A stretch of 64,000 nt of DNA from Arachis hypogaea (taxonomy: Eukaryota; Streptophyta; Magnoliopsida; Fabales; Fabaceae), in contig NC_092051.1 of assembly GCF_003086295.3 (NCBI RefSeq), positions 66,217,772 to 66,281,771 of the forward strand. The letters run 5' to 3'. The stretch's first letter is position 1. The number at the start of each line of letters is the position of its first letter. This document shows, piece after piece, positions 10,492-20,648 of this stretch. The notes beneath the pieces were generated by a model. The model was not told the DNA's origin and searched no databases. It worked only from the letters and a program-made list of their open reading frames with translations. The position numbers and the translations under genes were made by a program.

Positions 10492-10670
10492 ATTTTTTTT
10501 ACGTCGTGCTTACCCTCGTTCTTTGGACGACGTTATCTGGAATAGTTTACCTAAAGCGAGACTTAATGACCTGATTTTTGGCAGGCTACCACGGGCCCCG
10601 CAGGGCTTCGCATCTCGACTTACCTACGTCGTTAGACATGCTTATGATAATTGTGTGAGCATACTTTAAT

Positions 10671-10789
10671 AGGTGCGATTATGCTGGCACTAATGCATCG
10701 GATCCCATCAGAACTCCGCAGTTAAGCATGCTTAGGCGAGAGTAGTACTAGGATGGGTGACCTCCTCGGAATTCCCCGTGGAGCACCAC
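10671..10789 (+). rRNA. 5S rRNA: 5S rRNA gene, unit 36
   Basis: Variants gattatgctgg and catgcttagg, end cccgtggagcaccac. Same type as 1114. Confidence 0.85.
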
Positions 10790-10977
10790 TTTTCTTTTTT
10801 TTTTTTTACGTCGTGCTTTCCCTCGTTATTTAAACGACGCAATCTTGAATAGTTTAGCTAAAGTGAGCCTTAATGACCTGATTTTCGGCAGGCTACCACG
10901 GGCCCACAGGGCTTCACAGCTCGACTTACCCTACGTCGTGACACATGCTAATGATAATTGTGTGTGCATACTTTAAT

Positions 10978-11095
10978 AGCTGCGATCATACCAGCACTAA
11001 TGCCCCAGATCCATCAGAACTCCGCAGTTAAGCGTGCTTGGGCAAGATTAGTACTAGGATGGGTGACCTCCTGGGAAGTCCTCGTGTTGAAACTC
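10978..11095 (+). rRNA. 5S rRNA: 5S rRNA gene, unit 37
   Basis: Carries the same one-base deletion as 1422 (agatccatca). End gttgaaactc. Confidence 0.85.
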
Positions 11096-11279
11096 CTTTT
11101 TTTTTTTAACGTTGTGCTTATCATCGTTCTTTAAACGATGTTATGTCGAATCGTTTAGCTAAAGCGAGCCTTAGTGAACTGATTGTAGGCAAGCTCCCAC
11201 GGGACCCGTAGGGCTTCGTAGCTTGACCTACCCTACGTCGCGAGACATGCTTATGATATTTGTGTGCACATACTTTAAT

Positions 11280-11398
11280 AGGTGTGATCATACCAGCACT
11301 AATGCACCGGATCCCACCAGAACTCCGTAGTTAAGCGTGCTTGGGCGAGAGTGGTACTAGGATGGGTGACCTCTTGGGAAGTCCTCGTGTTGTACCTC
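11280..11398 (+). rRNA. 5S rRNA: 5S rRNA gene, unit 38
   Basis: Near the local majority type: cccacca, ccgtag, gagagtgg, gacctcttggg, end gtacctc. Corresponds to 2024. The unit matching 1722 is missing just before it. Confidence 0.9.
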
Positions 11399-11576
11399 TT
11401 TTTTTACGTTTTGCTTACCCTCGTTCTTTAAACGACGCTATCTCGAATAGTTTAGCTATAGTGAGTCTTAATGAACTGATTTTCGGCAAACTCCCACGGG
11501 CCCTGCAGGGCTTCGCAGCTCGACTTACCCTACGTCGCGATACATGCTTATGATAATTGTGTGCACATACTTTAAT

Positions 11577-11695
11577 AGGTGCGATCATACCAGCACTAAT
11601 GCACCGGATCCCACCAGAACTCCGTAGTTAAGCGTGCTTAGGCGAGAGTGGTACTAGGATGGGTGACCTCCTAAGAAGTCCTCGTGCTGCACCTC
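11577..11695 (+). rRNA. 5S rRNA: 5S rRNA gene, unit 39
   Basis: Variants cttaggcg, cctaagaag and gtgctgcacctc. Same type as 2321. Confidence 0.89.
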
Positions 11696-11875
11696 CTTTT
11701 TTTTATGTCGTGCTTTCCCTCGTTCTTTAAACGATGCTATCTCGAATAATTTAGCTAAAGCGAGCCTTAATGACTTGACTTTCGGCAGGCTCCTACGGGG
11801 CCCGCAGGGCTTCGCAGCTCGACTTTCGCTATGTAGCGATACATGCTTATGACAATTGCATGCACATACTTTTAT

Positions 11876-11992
11876 GGGTGCGATCATACCAGCACTAATG
11901 CATCGGATCCAATCAAAACTCTGCAGTTAAGCGTGCTTGGGCGAGAGTAGTACTACGATGGGTGACCCTGGGATGTCCTCGTGTTGCACCTC
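11876..11992 (+). rRNA. 5S rRNA: 5S rRNA gene, unit 40
   Basis: Two bases missing in box C (gaccctgggatgtcc). Start gggtgcgatc. Same type as 2620. Confidence 0.85.
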
Positions 11993-12173
11993 TTTTTTTT
12001 TTACGTCGTGCTTACCCTCGTTCTTTTAACAATGCTATCTCGAATAGTTTAGCTAAAGCGACCCTTAATGACCTGACTTTCGGCAGGGTCCTACGAGGTC
12101 CACAGGGCTTTGCAGCTCGACTTACCTTATATAGCGATACATGCTTATGATAATTGTGTGCACATACATTAAT

Positions 12174-12292
12174 TGGCGTGATCATACCAGCAATAATGCA
12201 CCGGATCCTACCAGAACTCCGTACTTAAACGTGCTTAGGCGAGAGTAGTACTAAGATGGGTTACCTCCAGGGAAGTCCTCGTGTTGTACCAT
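12174..12292 (+). rRNA. 5S rRNA: 5S rRNA gene, unit 41
   Basis: Class tggcgtgatca with caataatgc, gtacttaaacg and aagatgggttacc. Same type as 2920. Confidence 0.85.
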
Positions 12293-12471
12293 TTTTTTTT
12301 ACGTCGTGCTTACCCTCGTTCTTTAAACGACGCAATCTCAAATATTTTGGCTAAAGCGAACCTTAATGACCTGACTTTCGGCAGAGTCCTACGAGGCCCG
12401 CAGGGTTTTGCAGCTCGACTTACCCTATGTAGGGATACATGCTAATGATAATTGTGTGCACATACTTTAGT

Positions 12472-12590
12472 AGGTGTGATCATACCAGCACTAATGCACC
12501 AGATCCCACCAGAACTCCGTAGTTAAGCGTGCTTGGTCTAGACTTGTACTAGGATGGGTGACCTCCTGGGAAGTCCTCGTGTTGTACTTT
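12472..12590 (+). rRNA. 5S rRNA: 5S rRNA gene, unit 42
   Basis: Variant ggtctagacttgtact, end gtacttt. Same type as 3217. Confidence 0.87.
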
Positions 12591-12767
12591 TTTTTTACGT
12601 CGTGCTTACCCTCGTTCTTTAAACGACGCTATCTCGAATAGTTTAGCTATATTGAGCCTTAATGAACTGATTTTCGGCAAGCTCCCACGAGCCCTACAGG
12701 GCTTCGCAGCTCGACTTACCCTACGTCGCGATACATGCTTATGATAATTGTGTGCACATACTTTAAT

Positions 12768-12885
12768 AGGTGTGATCATACCAGCACTAATGCACCGGAT
12801 CCCACAAAACTCCGTAGTTAAGCGTGCTTGGGCGAGAGTGGTACTAAGATGGGTGACCTATTGGGAAGTCCTCGTGTTGCACCTC
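12768..12885 (+). rRNA. 5S rRNA: 5S rRNA gene, unit 43
   Basis: One-base deletion (cccacaaaac), ctaagatgggtgacctattggg. Same type as 3513. Confidence 0.87.
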
Positions 12886-13066
12886 TTTTTTTTTTAAGTC
12901 GTGCTTACCCTCGTTCTTTAAACGACGCTATCTCGAATAGTTTAGCTAAAGCGAGCCTTAATGACCTGACTTTCGACAGGCTCCTACGGGGCCCGCAGGG
13001 CTTCGCAGCTCGACTTACCCTATGTAGCGATACATGCTTAGGACAATTGCATGCGCATACTTTAAT

Positions 13067-13185
13067 AGGTGCGATCATACCAGCACTAATGCACCGGATC
13101 CCACCAAAACTCCGTAGTTAAGCGTGCTTGGGCGAGAGTAGTACTAGGAAGGGTGACCTTATGGGAAATCCTCGTGTTGCACCTC
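13067..13185 (+). rRNA. 5S rRNA: 5S rRNA gene, unit 44
   Basis: Variants cccaccaaaac and aggaagggtgaccttatggg. Follows the order of copy 1, but the gene is not the type at 3815. Confidence 0.87.
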
Positions 13186-13193
13186 TTTTTTTT
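13185..13193 (+). terminator. Pol III oligo-T terminator (representative unit)
   Basis: The 5S gene is followed at once by a T run, as in nearly every unit (usually 7-12 T, sometimes broken by an A or C). Runs of four or more T terminate RNA polymerase III. Confidence 0.6.
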
Positions 13194-13365
13194 CACGTTG
13201 TCCTTACCCTCGTTCTTTAAACGACGCTATCTCGAATATATTAGCTAAAGCGAGCCATAATGACTTGACTTTCGGCAGGCTCCTACGGGGCCTGCAGGGC
13301 TTCGCAGCTCGACTTACACTATGTAGCGATACATGCTTATGACAATTGCATGCACATACTTTAAT

Positions 13366-13484
13366 AGGTGGGATCATACGATCAATAATGCACCGGATCC
13401 CATCAGAACTCTGCAGTTAAACGTGCTTGGGCGAGAGTAGTACTAGGATGGGTGACCTCCTGAGAAGTCCTCTTGTTGCACCTC
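13366..13484 (+). rRNA. 5S rRNA: 5S rRNA gene, unit 45
   Basis: Variants aggtgggatcatacgatc, aataatgc, gttaaacg and cctcttgttg. Confidence 0.85.
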
Positions 13485-13665
13485 TTTTTTTTTTACGTCG
13501 TGCTAACCCTCGTTCTTTTAACGACGATATCTCGAATAGTTTAGCTAAAGCGAGCCTTAATGACCAGACTATCGGCAGGGTCCTACGAGGCCCGCAGTGC
13601 TTCGCAGCTCGACTTACCCTATGTAGCGATACATGCTTATGATAATTATGTGCACATACTTTAAT

Positions 13666-13784
13666 TCGCGTGATCATACCAGCAATAATGCACCGGATCC
13701 CACCAGAACTCCATAGTTAAACGTTCTTAGGCGAGAGTAGTACTAGGATGGGTTACCTCCAGGGAATTCCTCGTGTTGTACCTT
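13666..13784 (+). rRNA. 5S rRNA: 5S rRNA gene, unit 46
   Basis: Start tcgcgtgatca, catagttaaacgttcttagg, ggttacctccagggaattcc. Confidence 0.84.
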
Positions 13785-13960
13785 TTTTTTACGTCGTGCT
13801 TACCCTCGTTCTTGAAACGACGCTATCTCGAATAGTTTAGCTAAAGCGAGTCTTAATGACCTGACTATCGGCAGGGTCCTACGAGGCCTGCAGGGTTCGC
13901 AGCTCGACTTAACCTATGAAGGGATACATGCTTATGATAATTGTGTACACATACATTAAT

Positions 13961-14079
13961 TTGTTTGATCATACCAGCACAAATGCACTGGATACCACCA
14001 GAACTCCGTAGTTAAACGTGCTTAGGCGAGAGTAGTACTAGGATGGGTTACCTCCAAGGAAGTCCTCATGTTGTACCTT
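13961..14079 (+). rRNA. 5S rRNA: 5S rRNA gene, unit 47
   Basis: One of the most altered: start ttgtttgatc, cacaaatgcactggatacc, ggttacctccaagg, cctcatgttg. Confidence 0.82.
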
Positions 14080-14258
14080 TTTTTTTTACGTCATGCTTAC
14101 CCTTGTTCTTTAAACGACGCTATCTCAAATAGTTTAGCTACAGTGAGCCTTAATGAACTGATTTTCAGCAAGCTCCCACGGGCCCTGCAGGGCTTCGTAG
14201 CTCGACTTACCCTACGTCGCGATACATGCTTATGATAATTGTGTGCACATACTTTAAT

Positions 14259-14377
14259 AAGTGCGATCATACCAGCACTAATGCACCGGATCCCACCAGA
14301 ACTCCGTAGTTAAGCGTGCTTGGGCGAGAGTGGTACTAGGATGGGTGACCTCCTCGGAATAACTCGTGTAGCACCAC
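14259..14377 (+). rRNA. 5S rRNA: 5S rRNA gene, unit 48
   Basis: Start aagtgcgatc. The 3' end tcggaataactcgtg then tagcaccac is atypical. Confidence 0.86.
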
Positions 14378-14557
14378 TATTTTTTTACGTCGTGCTTACC
14401 CTCGTTCTTTAAACGATGCTATCTCGAATAGTTTATCTAAAGTGAGCCTTAATGATCTGATTTTCGGGAAGCTCCCATGGGCTCTGTAGGGCTTCGCAGC
14501 TCGACTTACCCTACGTCGCGAGACATGCTAATGATAATTGTGTGCATATACTTTAAT

Positions 14558-14676
14558 AGGTGCGATCACACCAGCACTAATGCCCCGGATCCCATCAGAA
14601 CTTCGCAGTTAAGCGTGCTTGGGTGAGAGTAGTACTACGATGCGCGACCTCCTGAGAAGTCCTCGTGTTGCACCTT
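14558..14676 (+). rRNA. 5S rRNA: 5S rRNA gene, unit 49
   Basis: Variants gatcacacc, tgccccgg, aacttcgcag, gggtgagag and ctacgatgcgcga. Confidence 0.85.
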
Positions 14677-14851
14677 TTTTTATGTCGTGCTTACCTTCGT
14701 TCTTTAAACGACGCTATCTCGAATGGTTTAGCTAAAGCGAGCCTTAATGAACTGATTTTTGGCAAGCTCCCACGGGCCCGCAGGGCTTCGCAGCTCGACT
14801 TACCCTACGTCGTGAGACATGCTTATGATAATTGTGTGCGCATACTTTAAT

Positions 14852-14967
14852 AGGTGCGATCATGCCGGCACTATTGCACCGGATCCTATCAGAACTCCGC
14901 AGTTAGGCGTGCTTGGGCAAGAGTAGTACTAGGATGGGTGACCTCGGAATTCCTTGTGTTGCACTAC
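14852..14967 (+). rRNA. 5S rRNA: 5S rRNA gene, unit 50
   Basis: Three bases missing in box C (gacctcggaattcc). Also catgccgg, actattgc and gttaggcg. Confidence 0.82.
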
Positions 14968-15154
14968 TTTTCTTTTTTTTTTTACGTCGTGCTTACCCTC
15001 GTTCTTTAAACGACGCTATCTCGAATAGTTTAGCTAAAGCGGGCCTTAATGACCTGACTTTCGGCAGGCTCCTATGGGGCCGACAGGGCTTCGTAGCTCG
15101 ACTAACCCTATGTAGCGATACATGCTTATGATAATTGTGTGCATATACTTTAAT

Positions 15155-15273
15155 AAGTGTGATCATACCTGCAATAATGCATCAGATCCCATCAGAACTC
15201 CGCAGTTAAGCATGCTTGGGCGAGAGTAGTACTAGGATGGGTGACCTCCTCGGAATTCCTCGTGGAGCACCAC
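15155..15273 (+). rRNA. 5S rRNA: 5S rRNA gene, unit 51
   Basis: Start aagtgtgatc, cctgcaataatgcatcag, end ctcgtggagcaccac. Related to the 1114 type. Confidence 0.84.
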
Positions 15274-15463
15274 TTTTCTTTTTTTTTTTTTTTACGTCGT
15301 GCTTACCCTCATTTTTTAAATGACGCAATCTTGAATAGTTTAGCTAAAGTGAGCCTTAATGACCTGATTTTCACTAGGCTCCTACGGGCCCACAAGGTTT
15401 CACAGCTCGACTTACCCTACGTCGTGACACATGCTAATGATAATTGTGTGTGAATACTTTAAA

Positions 15464-15582
15464 AGCTACGATCATACCAGCACTAATTCCCAGGATCCCA
15501 TCAGAACTCCGCAGTTAAGCGTACTTGGGCAAGAGTTGTACTAGGATGGGTGATCTCCTGGGAAGTCCTCGTGTTGCACCTC
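15464..15582 (+). rRNA. 5S rRNA: 5S rRNA gene, unit 52
   Basis: Start agctacgatc, ctaattcccagg, gtacttgggcaagagttg, gtgatctcc. Related to the 1422/4721 type. Confidence 0.84.
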
Positions 15583-15763
15583 TTTTTTTTTAACGCCGTG
15601 CTTAACCTCGTTCTTTAAATGACGCTATCTCGAATAGTTTAGCTAAAGCGAGCCTTAGCGAACTGATTTTAGGCAAGCTCCCACGGGACCCGCAGGGTTT
15701 CGCAGCTCGACCGACCCTAAGTCGCGAAACATGCTTATGATAATTGTGTGCACATACTTTAAT

Positions 15764-15882
15764 AGGTGCGATCATACCAGCACTAATGCACCGGATCCTA
15801 TTAGAACTCCGAAGTTTAGCGTGCTTGGGCAAAAGTAGTACTAGGATGGGTGACCTCCTGAGAAGTCCTCGTGTTGCACCTC
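15764..15882 (+). rRNA. 5S rRNA: 5S rRNA gene, unit 53
   Basis: Variants ggatcctattag, ccgaagtttagcg and gcaaaagtag. Confidence 0.88.
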
Positions 15883-16064
15883 TTTTTTTTTTTACGTCGT
15901 GCTTACCCTCGTTCTTTAAACGACGCTATCTCTAATAGTTTAGCTAAAGCGAGCCTTAATGACCTGACTTTCAGCAGGCTCCTACGGAGCCCGCAGGGCT
16001 TCGTAGCTCGACTTACCCTATGTAGCGATACACGCTTATGATAATTGTGTGCACATACTTTAAT

Positions 16065-16183
16065 AGGTGTGATCATACCAGCACTTATGCACTGCATCCC
16101 ACCAGAACTCCGTAGTTAAGCGTGCTTGGGCGAGAGTGGTACAAGAATGGGTGACCTCATGAGAATTCCTCGTGTTGTACCTT
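16065..16183 (+). rRNA. 5S rRNA: 5S rRNA gene, unit 54
   Basis: Variants cttatgcactgcatcc, tacaagaatggg and gacctcatgagaattcc. Confidence 0.85.
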
Positions 16184-16330
16184 TTTTTTTACGTCGTGCT
16201 TACCCTCGTTCTTTACACGACGCTATCTCGAATAGTTTAGCTATAGTGAGTCTTAATGAACTGATTTTCGGCAAGCTCCCACGGACCCTGCAGGGCTTCG
16301 CAGCTCGACTTACCCTACGTCGCGATACAT

Positions 16331-16361
16331 GCTTATGATAATTGTGTGCACATACTTTAAT
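16331..16361 (+). promoter_or_regulatory. 5S upstream promoter region (representative unit)
   Basis: Example from one of the least altered units. The block gcttatgataattgtg then cacatactttaat precedes the gene start. The ttatgataat stretch sits about 28 bp upstream, where Arabidopsis 5S genes have a TATA-like box, and a GC dinucleotide lies 13-14 bp upstream. The block is kept in most units, with acattaatt replacing actttaat in one gene class. Confidence 0.5.
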
Positions 16362-16480
16362 AGGTGCGATCATACGAGCACTAATGCACCGGATCCCACC
16401 AGAACTCCGTAGTTAAGCGTGCTTGGGCGAGATTAGTACTAGGATGGGTGACCTCCTGGGAAGTCCTCGTGTTGCACCTC
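16362..16480 (+). rRNA. 5S rRNA: 5S rRNA gene, unit 55
   Basis: Among the closest to consensus: only acgagc, caccag, ccgtag and gagattag differ. Confidence 0.92.
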
Positions 16481-16661
16481 TTTTGTTTTTACGTCGTGCT
16501 TACCCTCATTCTTTTAACGACGATATCTCGAATAGTTTAGCTAAAGCTAGCCTTAATGACCTAACTATCGGCAGGGTCCTACGAGGACCGCAGGGCTTCG
16601 CAGCTCGACTTACCCTATGTAGCGATACATGCTTATGATAATTGCGTGTACATACTTTAAT

Positions 16662-16780
16662 TGGCGTGATCATACCAGTAATAATGCACCGGATCCCACC
16701 AGAACTCCATAGTTAAACGTGCTTAGGCGAGAGTAGTACTAGGATGGGTTACCTCCAGGGAATTCCTCGTGTTGTGCCTT
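16662..16780 (+). rRNA. 5S rRNA: 5S rRNA gene, unit 56
   Basis: Class tggcgtgatca with cagtaataatgc and catagttaaacg, end gtgcctt. Confidence 0.84.
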
Positions 16781-16958
16781 TTTTTTTACGTCGTGCTTAC
16801 CCTCGTTCTTGAAACGACGCTATCTCGAATAGTTTAGCTAAAGCGAGCCTTAATGACCTGACTATCGGCAAGCTCCCATGGGTCCTGCAGGGCTTCGCAG
16901 CTCGATTTACCCTACGTTGCAATATATGCTTATGATAATTGTGTGCACAAACTTTAAT

Positions 16959-17077
16959 AGGTGCGATCATACGAGCACTAATGCACCAGATCCCATTAGA
17001 ACTCTGCAGTTAAGCGTGCTTGGGCGAGAGTAGTACTACGATGGATGACCTCCTGGGAAGTCCTCGTGTTGCACCTC
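16959..17077 (+). rRNA. 5S rRNA: 5S rRNA gene, unit 57
   Basis: Variants acgagc, caccagatcccattag, aactctgcag and ctacgatggatga. Confidence 0.89.
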
Positions 17078-17257
17078 TTTTTTTTTACGTCATGCTTACC
17101 CTTGTTCTTTAAACAACGCTATCTTGAATAGTTTAGCTAAAGCGAGCCTTAATGACCTGACTTTTCGCAGGCTCCTACGGGGCCCGCAGGGCTTCGCAGC
17201 TCGACTTACCCTATGTAGCGATACATGCTTATGATAATTGGCTACACATACTTTAAT

Positions 17258-17376
17258 AGGTGTGATCATAACAGCACTAATACACCGGGTCCCACCAGAA
17301 CTCTGTAGTTAAGCGTGCTTGGGCTAGAGTAGTACTAGGATGGGTGACCTCCTTGGAAGTTCTCGTGTTGTGCCTT
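17258..17376 (+). rRNA. 5S rRNA: 5S rRNA gene, unit 58
   Basis: Variants cataacagc, aatacaccgggtcc, gggctagag and ccttggaagttctcg. Confidence 0.86.
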
Positions 17377-17555
17377 TTTTTTTTACGTCGTACTTACCCT
17401 CGTTCTTTAAACGACGCTATCTCGAATAGTTTAGCTATACTGAGCCTTAATGAACTGATTTTTGGCAAGATCCCACGGGCCCTGCAGGGCTTCGCAGCTC
17501 GACTTGCCCTACGTCGCGATAGATGCTTATGATAATTGCGTGCACATATCTTAAT

Positions 17556-17674
17556 AGGTGCGATCATACCAACACTAATGCACCGGATCCCACCAGAACT
17601 CCGTAGTTAAACGTGCTTAGGTGAGAGTAGTACTAGGATGGGTTACCTCCAGCGAAGTCCTTGTGTTGTACCTT
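17556..17674 (+). rRNA. 5S rRNA: 5S rRNA gene, unit 59
   Basis: Variants aaacgtgcttaggtgag and ggttacctccagcg, end gtacctt. Confidence 0.85.
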
Positions 17675-17850
17675 TTTTTACGTCGTGCTTACCCTCGTTC
17701 CTTAAACGATGCTATCTCGAATAGTTTAGCTAAAGCGACCCTTAACGACCTGACTTTCGGCAGGCTCCTACGGGGCCCACAAGGCTTCGCAGCTCGACTT
17801 ACCCTATGTAACGATACACGCTTATGACAATTGCATGCGCATATTTTAAT

Positions 17851-17969
17851 AGGTGCGATCATACCAGCACTAATGCACCGAATCCCATCAGAACTCTGCA
17901 GTGATGCGTGCTTGGCCGAGAGTAGTACTACGATGGGTGACCTCCTGGGAAGTCCTCGTGTTGCCCCCC
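17851..17969 (+). rRNA. 5S rRNA: 5S rRNA gene, unit 60
   Basis: Box A broken (gcagtgatgcgtgcttggcc). 3' end gttgcccccc no longer pairs well with the 5' end. Confidence 0.84.
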
Positions 17970-18149
17970 TTTTTTTTTACGCCGTGCTTTCTCTCGTTCT
18001 TTCAACGATGCTATCTCGAATAGTTTAGCTAAAGCGACCCTTAATGACCTGACTTTCGGCAGGGTCCTACGAGGCCCGCAGGGCTTCGCAGCTCGACTTA
18101 CCTTATGTAGCGATACATGCTTATGATAATTGTGTGCACATACATTAAT

Positions 18150-18268
18150 TGGTGTGAGCATACCAGCATTAATGCACCAGATCCCACAAGAACTCCGTAG
18201 TTAAACGCGCTTAGGCGGGAGTAGTACTAGGATGGGTTACCTCCAGGGAAGTCCTCGTGTTGTACCTT
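18150..18268 (+). rRNA. 5S rRNA: 5S rRNA gene, unit 61
   Basis: Variants gtgtgagca, cagcattaatgc, aaacgcgcttaggcgggag. Same type as 4116. Confidence 0.85.
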
Positions 18269-18447
18269 TTTTTTTTACGTCGTACTTACCCTCGTTCTTT
18301 AAACGACGCTATCTCGAATAGTTTAGCCATAGTGAGCCTTAATGAACTGATTTTCGGCAAGCTCCCACGGGCCCTGCAGGGCTTCGCAGCTCGACTTACC
18401 CTATGTAGCGATACATGCTTATGATAATTGTGTGCACATACATTAAT

Positions 18448-18566
18448 TAGTGTAATCATACTAGCACTAATGCATCGGATCCCATCAGAACTCTGGAGAT
18501 AAGCGTGCGTGGGCGAGAGTGGTACTAGGATGGGTGACCTCCTGGGAAGTCCTCGTGTTACACCTT
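18448..18566 (+). rRNA. 5S rRNA: 5S rRNA gene, unit 62
   Basis: Start tagtgtaatc, ctctggagataagcg, gtgcgtgggc. Same type as 7118. Confidence 0.84.
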
Positions 18567-18748
18567 TTTTTTTCTTTACGTCGTGCTTTCCCTTGTTCTT
18601 TAAATGATGCTATCTCGAATCAGTTAACTAAAGTGAGCCTTAATGACCTGACTTTTGGCAGGCTCCTACGGGGCCCGCAGGGCTTCGCAGCTCGGCTTAC
18701 CCTTTGTCGCGATACATGCTTATGATGATTGTGTGCACATACTTTAAT

Positions 18749-18867
18749 AGGTGTGACCATACCAACACTAATGCACTGGATCCCACCAGAACTCCATAGT
18801 TAGGCGTCTTTGGGCGAGAGTAGTACTAGGATGGGTGACCTCCTCGAAAGTCCTCGTGTTGCACCAC
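18749..18867 (+). rRNA. 5S rRNA: 5S rRNA gene, unit 63
   Basis: Variants gtgtgaccat, catagttaggcgtctttgg and ctcgaaag. Same type as 7418. Confidence 0.85.
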
Positions 18868-19048
18868 TTTTTTTTTTACGTCGTGCTTACCCTCGTTCTT
18901 TAAACGATGCTATCTTGAATAGTTTAGCTAAAGCGAGCCTTAATGACCTGATTTTCGGGGGGCTCTAATGGGCCCCGCAGGGATTCGTAGCTCGACTTAA
19001 CCTATGTAGGGACACATGCTTATGATAATTGTGTGCAAATACTTTAAT

Positions 19049-19167
19049 AGGTGCGATCATACCAGCACTAATGCACCGGATCCCATTAGAAATCCGCGGT
19101 TAACCGTGTCTGGGCGAGAGTAGTACTAGGATGGGTGAACTCCTGGGAAGTCTTCCTGTTGCACCTC
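19049..19167 (+). rRNA. 5S rRNA: 5S rRNA gene, unit 64
   Basis: Variants gaaatccgcgg, gttaaccgtgtctggg, gtgaactcc and gtcttcctg. Same type as 7716. Confidence 0.85.
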
Positions 19168-19348
19168 TTTTTTTTTTACGTCGTGCTTACCCTCGTTCTT
19201 TGAACGACGTTATCTAGAATAGTTTACCAAAAGCGAGATTTAATTACCTGATTTTCGGTAGGCTACCACGGGCCCCGCAAGGCTTCGCAGCTCGACTTAC
19301 CCTATGTCGCGACACTAATTTATGATAATTGTGTGCGCATACTTTAAT

Positions 19349-19467
19349 ACGTGCGATCATACCAGCACTAATGCACTGGATCCCATGAGAACTCCGCAAT
19401 TAAGCGTGCTTGGGCGAGGGTGGTACAAGGATAGGTGACCTCCTGGGAAGTCCTCGTGTTGTACCTT
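19349..19467 (+). rRNA. 5S rRNA: 5S rRNA gene, unit 65
   Basis: Variants acgtgcgatc, catgagaac and gcgagggtggtacaagg. Same type as 8015. Confidence 0.86.
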
Positions 19468-19645
19468 TTTTTTTACGTCGTGCTTACCCTCGTTCTTTAA
19501 ATGATGCTATCTCTAATAGTTTAGCTATAGTGAGCCTTAATGAACTGATTTTCGCTAAGCTCCCACGGGCCCTGCAGGGCTTTGCAGCTCGACATACCCT
19601 ACGTCGCGAGACATTCTTATGATAATTGTGTGCGCATACTTTAAT

Positions 19646-19764
19646 AGATGCGATCATATCAGCACTAATGCACCGGATCCAATCAGAACTCCGCAGTTAA
19701 GCGTGCTTGGGCGAGAGTGGTAGTAAGATTGGTGACCACCTAGGAAGTCCTCGTGTTGCACCTC
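19646..19764 (+). rRNA. 5S rRNA: 5S rRNA gene, unit 66
   Basis: Start agatgcgatcatatc, ggtagtaagattgg, gaccacctagg. Confidence 0.86.
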
Positions 19765-19941
19765 TTTTTTTATGTCGTACTTACCCTCGTTCTTTAAACG
19801 ACGCTATCTCGAATAGTTTACCTAAAGCGAGATTTAATGACCTGATTTTTGGCAGGCTCTTACGGGGCCCGCAGGGTTTTGAGCTCGACTTACCCTATTT
19901 ACCGATACATGCTTATGATAATTATGTGCATATACTTTAAT

Positions 19942-20060
19942 AGGTGTGATCATACCAGCACTAACGCACGAGATCCCACCAGAACTCCATAGTTAAGCGT
20001 GCTTGGGCTAGAGTAGTACTGGGATGGGTGACCTCCTGGGAAATCCTCCTGTTGTACCTT
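19942..20060 (+). rRNA. 5S rRNA: 5S rRNA gene, unit 67
   Basis: Variants taacgcacgagatcc, gggctagag, ctgggatg and tcctcctgttgtacc. Confidence 0.85.
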
Positions 20061-20239
20061 TTTTTTTTACATCGTGCTTACCCCCATTCTTTAAACGACG
20101 CTATCTCTAATAGTTTAGCTATAGCGATCCTTAATGAACTGATTTTCGGCAAGCTCCCACGGGCCCTGCACGGCTTCGCCGCTCGACTTACCCTACGTCG
20201 CGATACATGCTTATGATAATTGTGTGCACATACTTTAAT

Positions 20240-20358
20240 AGCTGTGATCATACCAGCACTTATGCCCCGGATTCCACCAGAACTCCGTAGTTAAGCGTGC
20301 TTGGACTAGAGTAGTACTAGGATGGGTGATCCCCTAGGAAGTCTTCGTGTTGTACCTT
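20240..20358 (+). rRNA. 5S rRNA: 5S rRNA gene, unit 68
   Basis: Start agctgtgatca, tgccccggattcc, cttggactagag, gtgatcccctagg. Same type as 8312, 42891 and 43783. Confidence 0.85.
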
Positions 20359-20536
20359 TTTTTTTACGTCGTGCGTACCCTCGTTCTTTAAACGATGCTA
20401 TCTCTAATAGTTTAGCTATTGTGAGCCTTAATGAACTGATTTTCGCCAAGCTCCCACTGGCCCTGCAGGGCTTTGCAGCTCGACTTACCCTACGTCGCGA
20501 GACATTCTTATGATAATTGTGTGCCCATACTTTAAT

Positions 20537-20648
20537 AGATGCGATCATACCAGCACTAATGCACAAGATCCAATCATAACGCCGCAGTTAAGCGTGCTTG
20601 GACGAGAGTGGTACTAAGATTGGTGACCTCCTAGGAAGTCCTCGTGTT
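20537..20648 (+). pseudogene. 5S rRNA: 5S rRNA gene, unit 69, 5' part (split by insertion 1)
   Basis: Gene positions 1-112. The last five bases, gtgtt (20644-20648), are the target duplication of the Athila-like element. The gene resumes at 42404. Type agatgcgatc with aagattgg, as at 8610 and 44080. Confidence 0.93.

Larger units (their letters stand above)
1..20648 (+). repeat. 5S rDNA tandem array, segment A
   Basis: About 69 head-to-tail units of roughly 296-308 bp. Each has a 5S gene beginning near aggtgcgatcatacc, a run of T directly after the gene that fits a Pol III terminator, and a spacer ending in cttatgataattgtgtg..cacatactttaat. The ttatgataat stretch lies near -28, where plant 5S genes carry a TATA-like element. 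Two spacer types are interspersed: one reads gaactgattttcggcaagctccc, the other gacctgactttcggcaggctcct. Box A (agttaagcgtgcttggg) and box C (gatgggtgacctcctggg) are recognisable in most units but carry many substitutions. The segment ends inside a 5S gene split by a retrotransposon. Confidence 0.97.
9595..20648 (+). repeat. 5S higher-order repeat, copy 2 (rearranged, continues at 42404)
   Basis: Units 9509-12885 follow copy 1 in order but lack the counterpart of the unit at 1722. Units 18150-19467 again follow copy 1 (4116, then 7118-8133). The part between has shuffled or extra units. The copy runs across insertion 1 to about 45063. Divergence from copy 1 is clearly higher than between copies 1 and 3. 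Confidence 0.75.

Noticed and set aside
1..20640. Dozens of 60-75 codon ORFs (MGESGTRMGDLLGSPRVAP.. type)
   Set aside because: They recur once per 300 bp because they translate the 3' half of the 5S gene, the T run and the spacer. Frame length changes with the T run and no unit conserves a protein.
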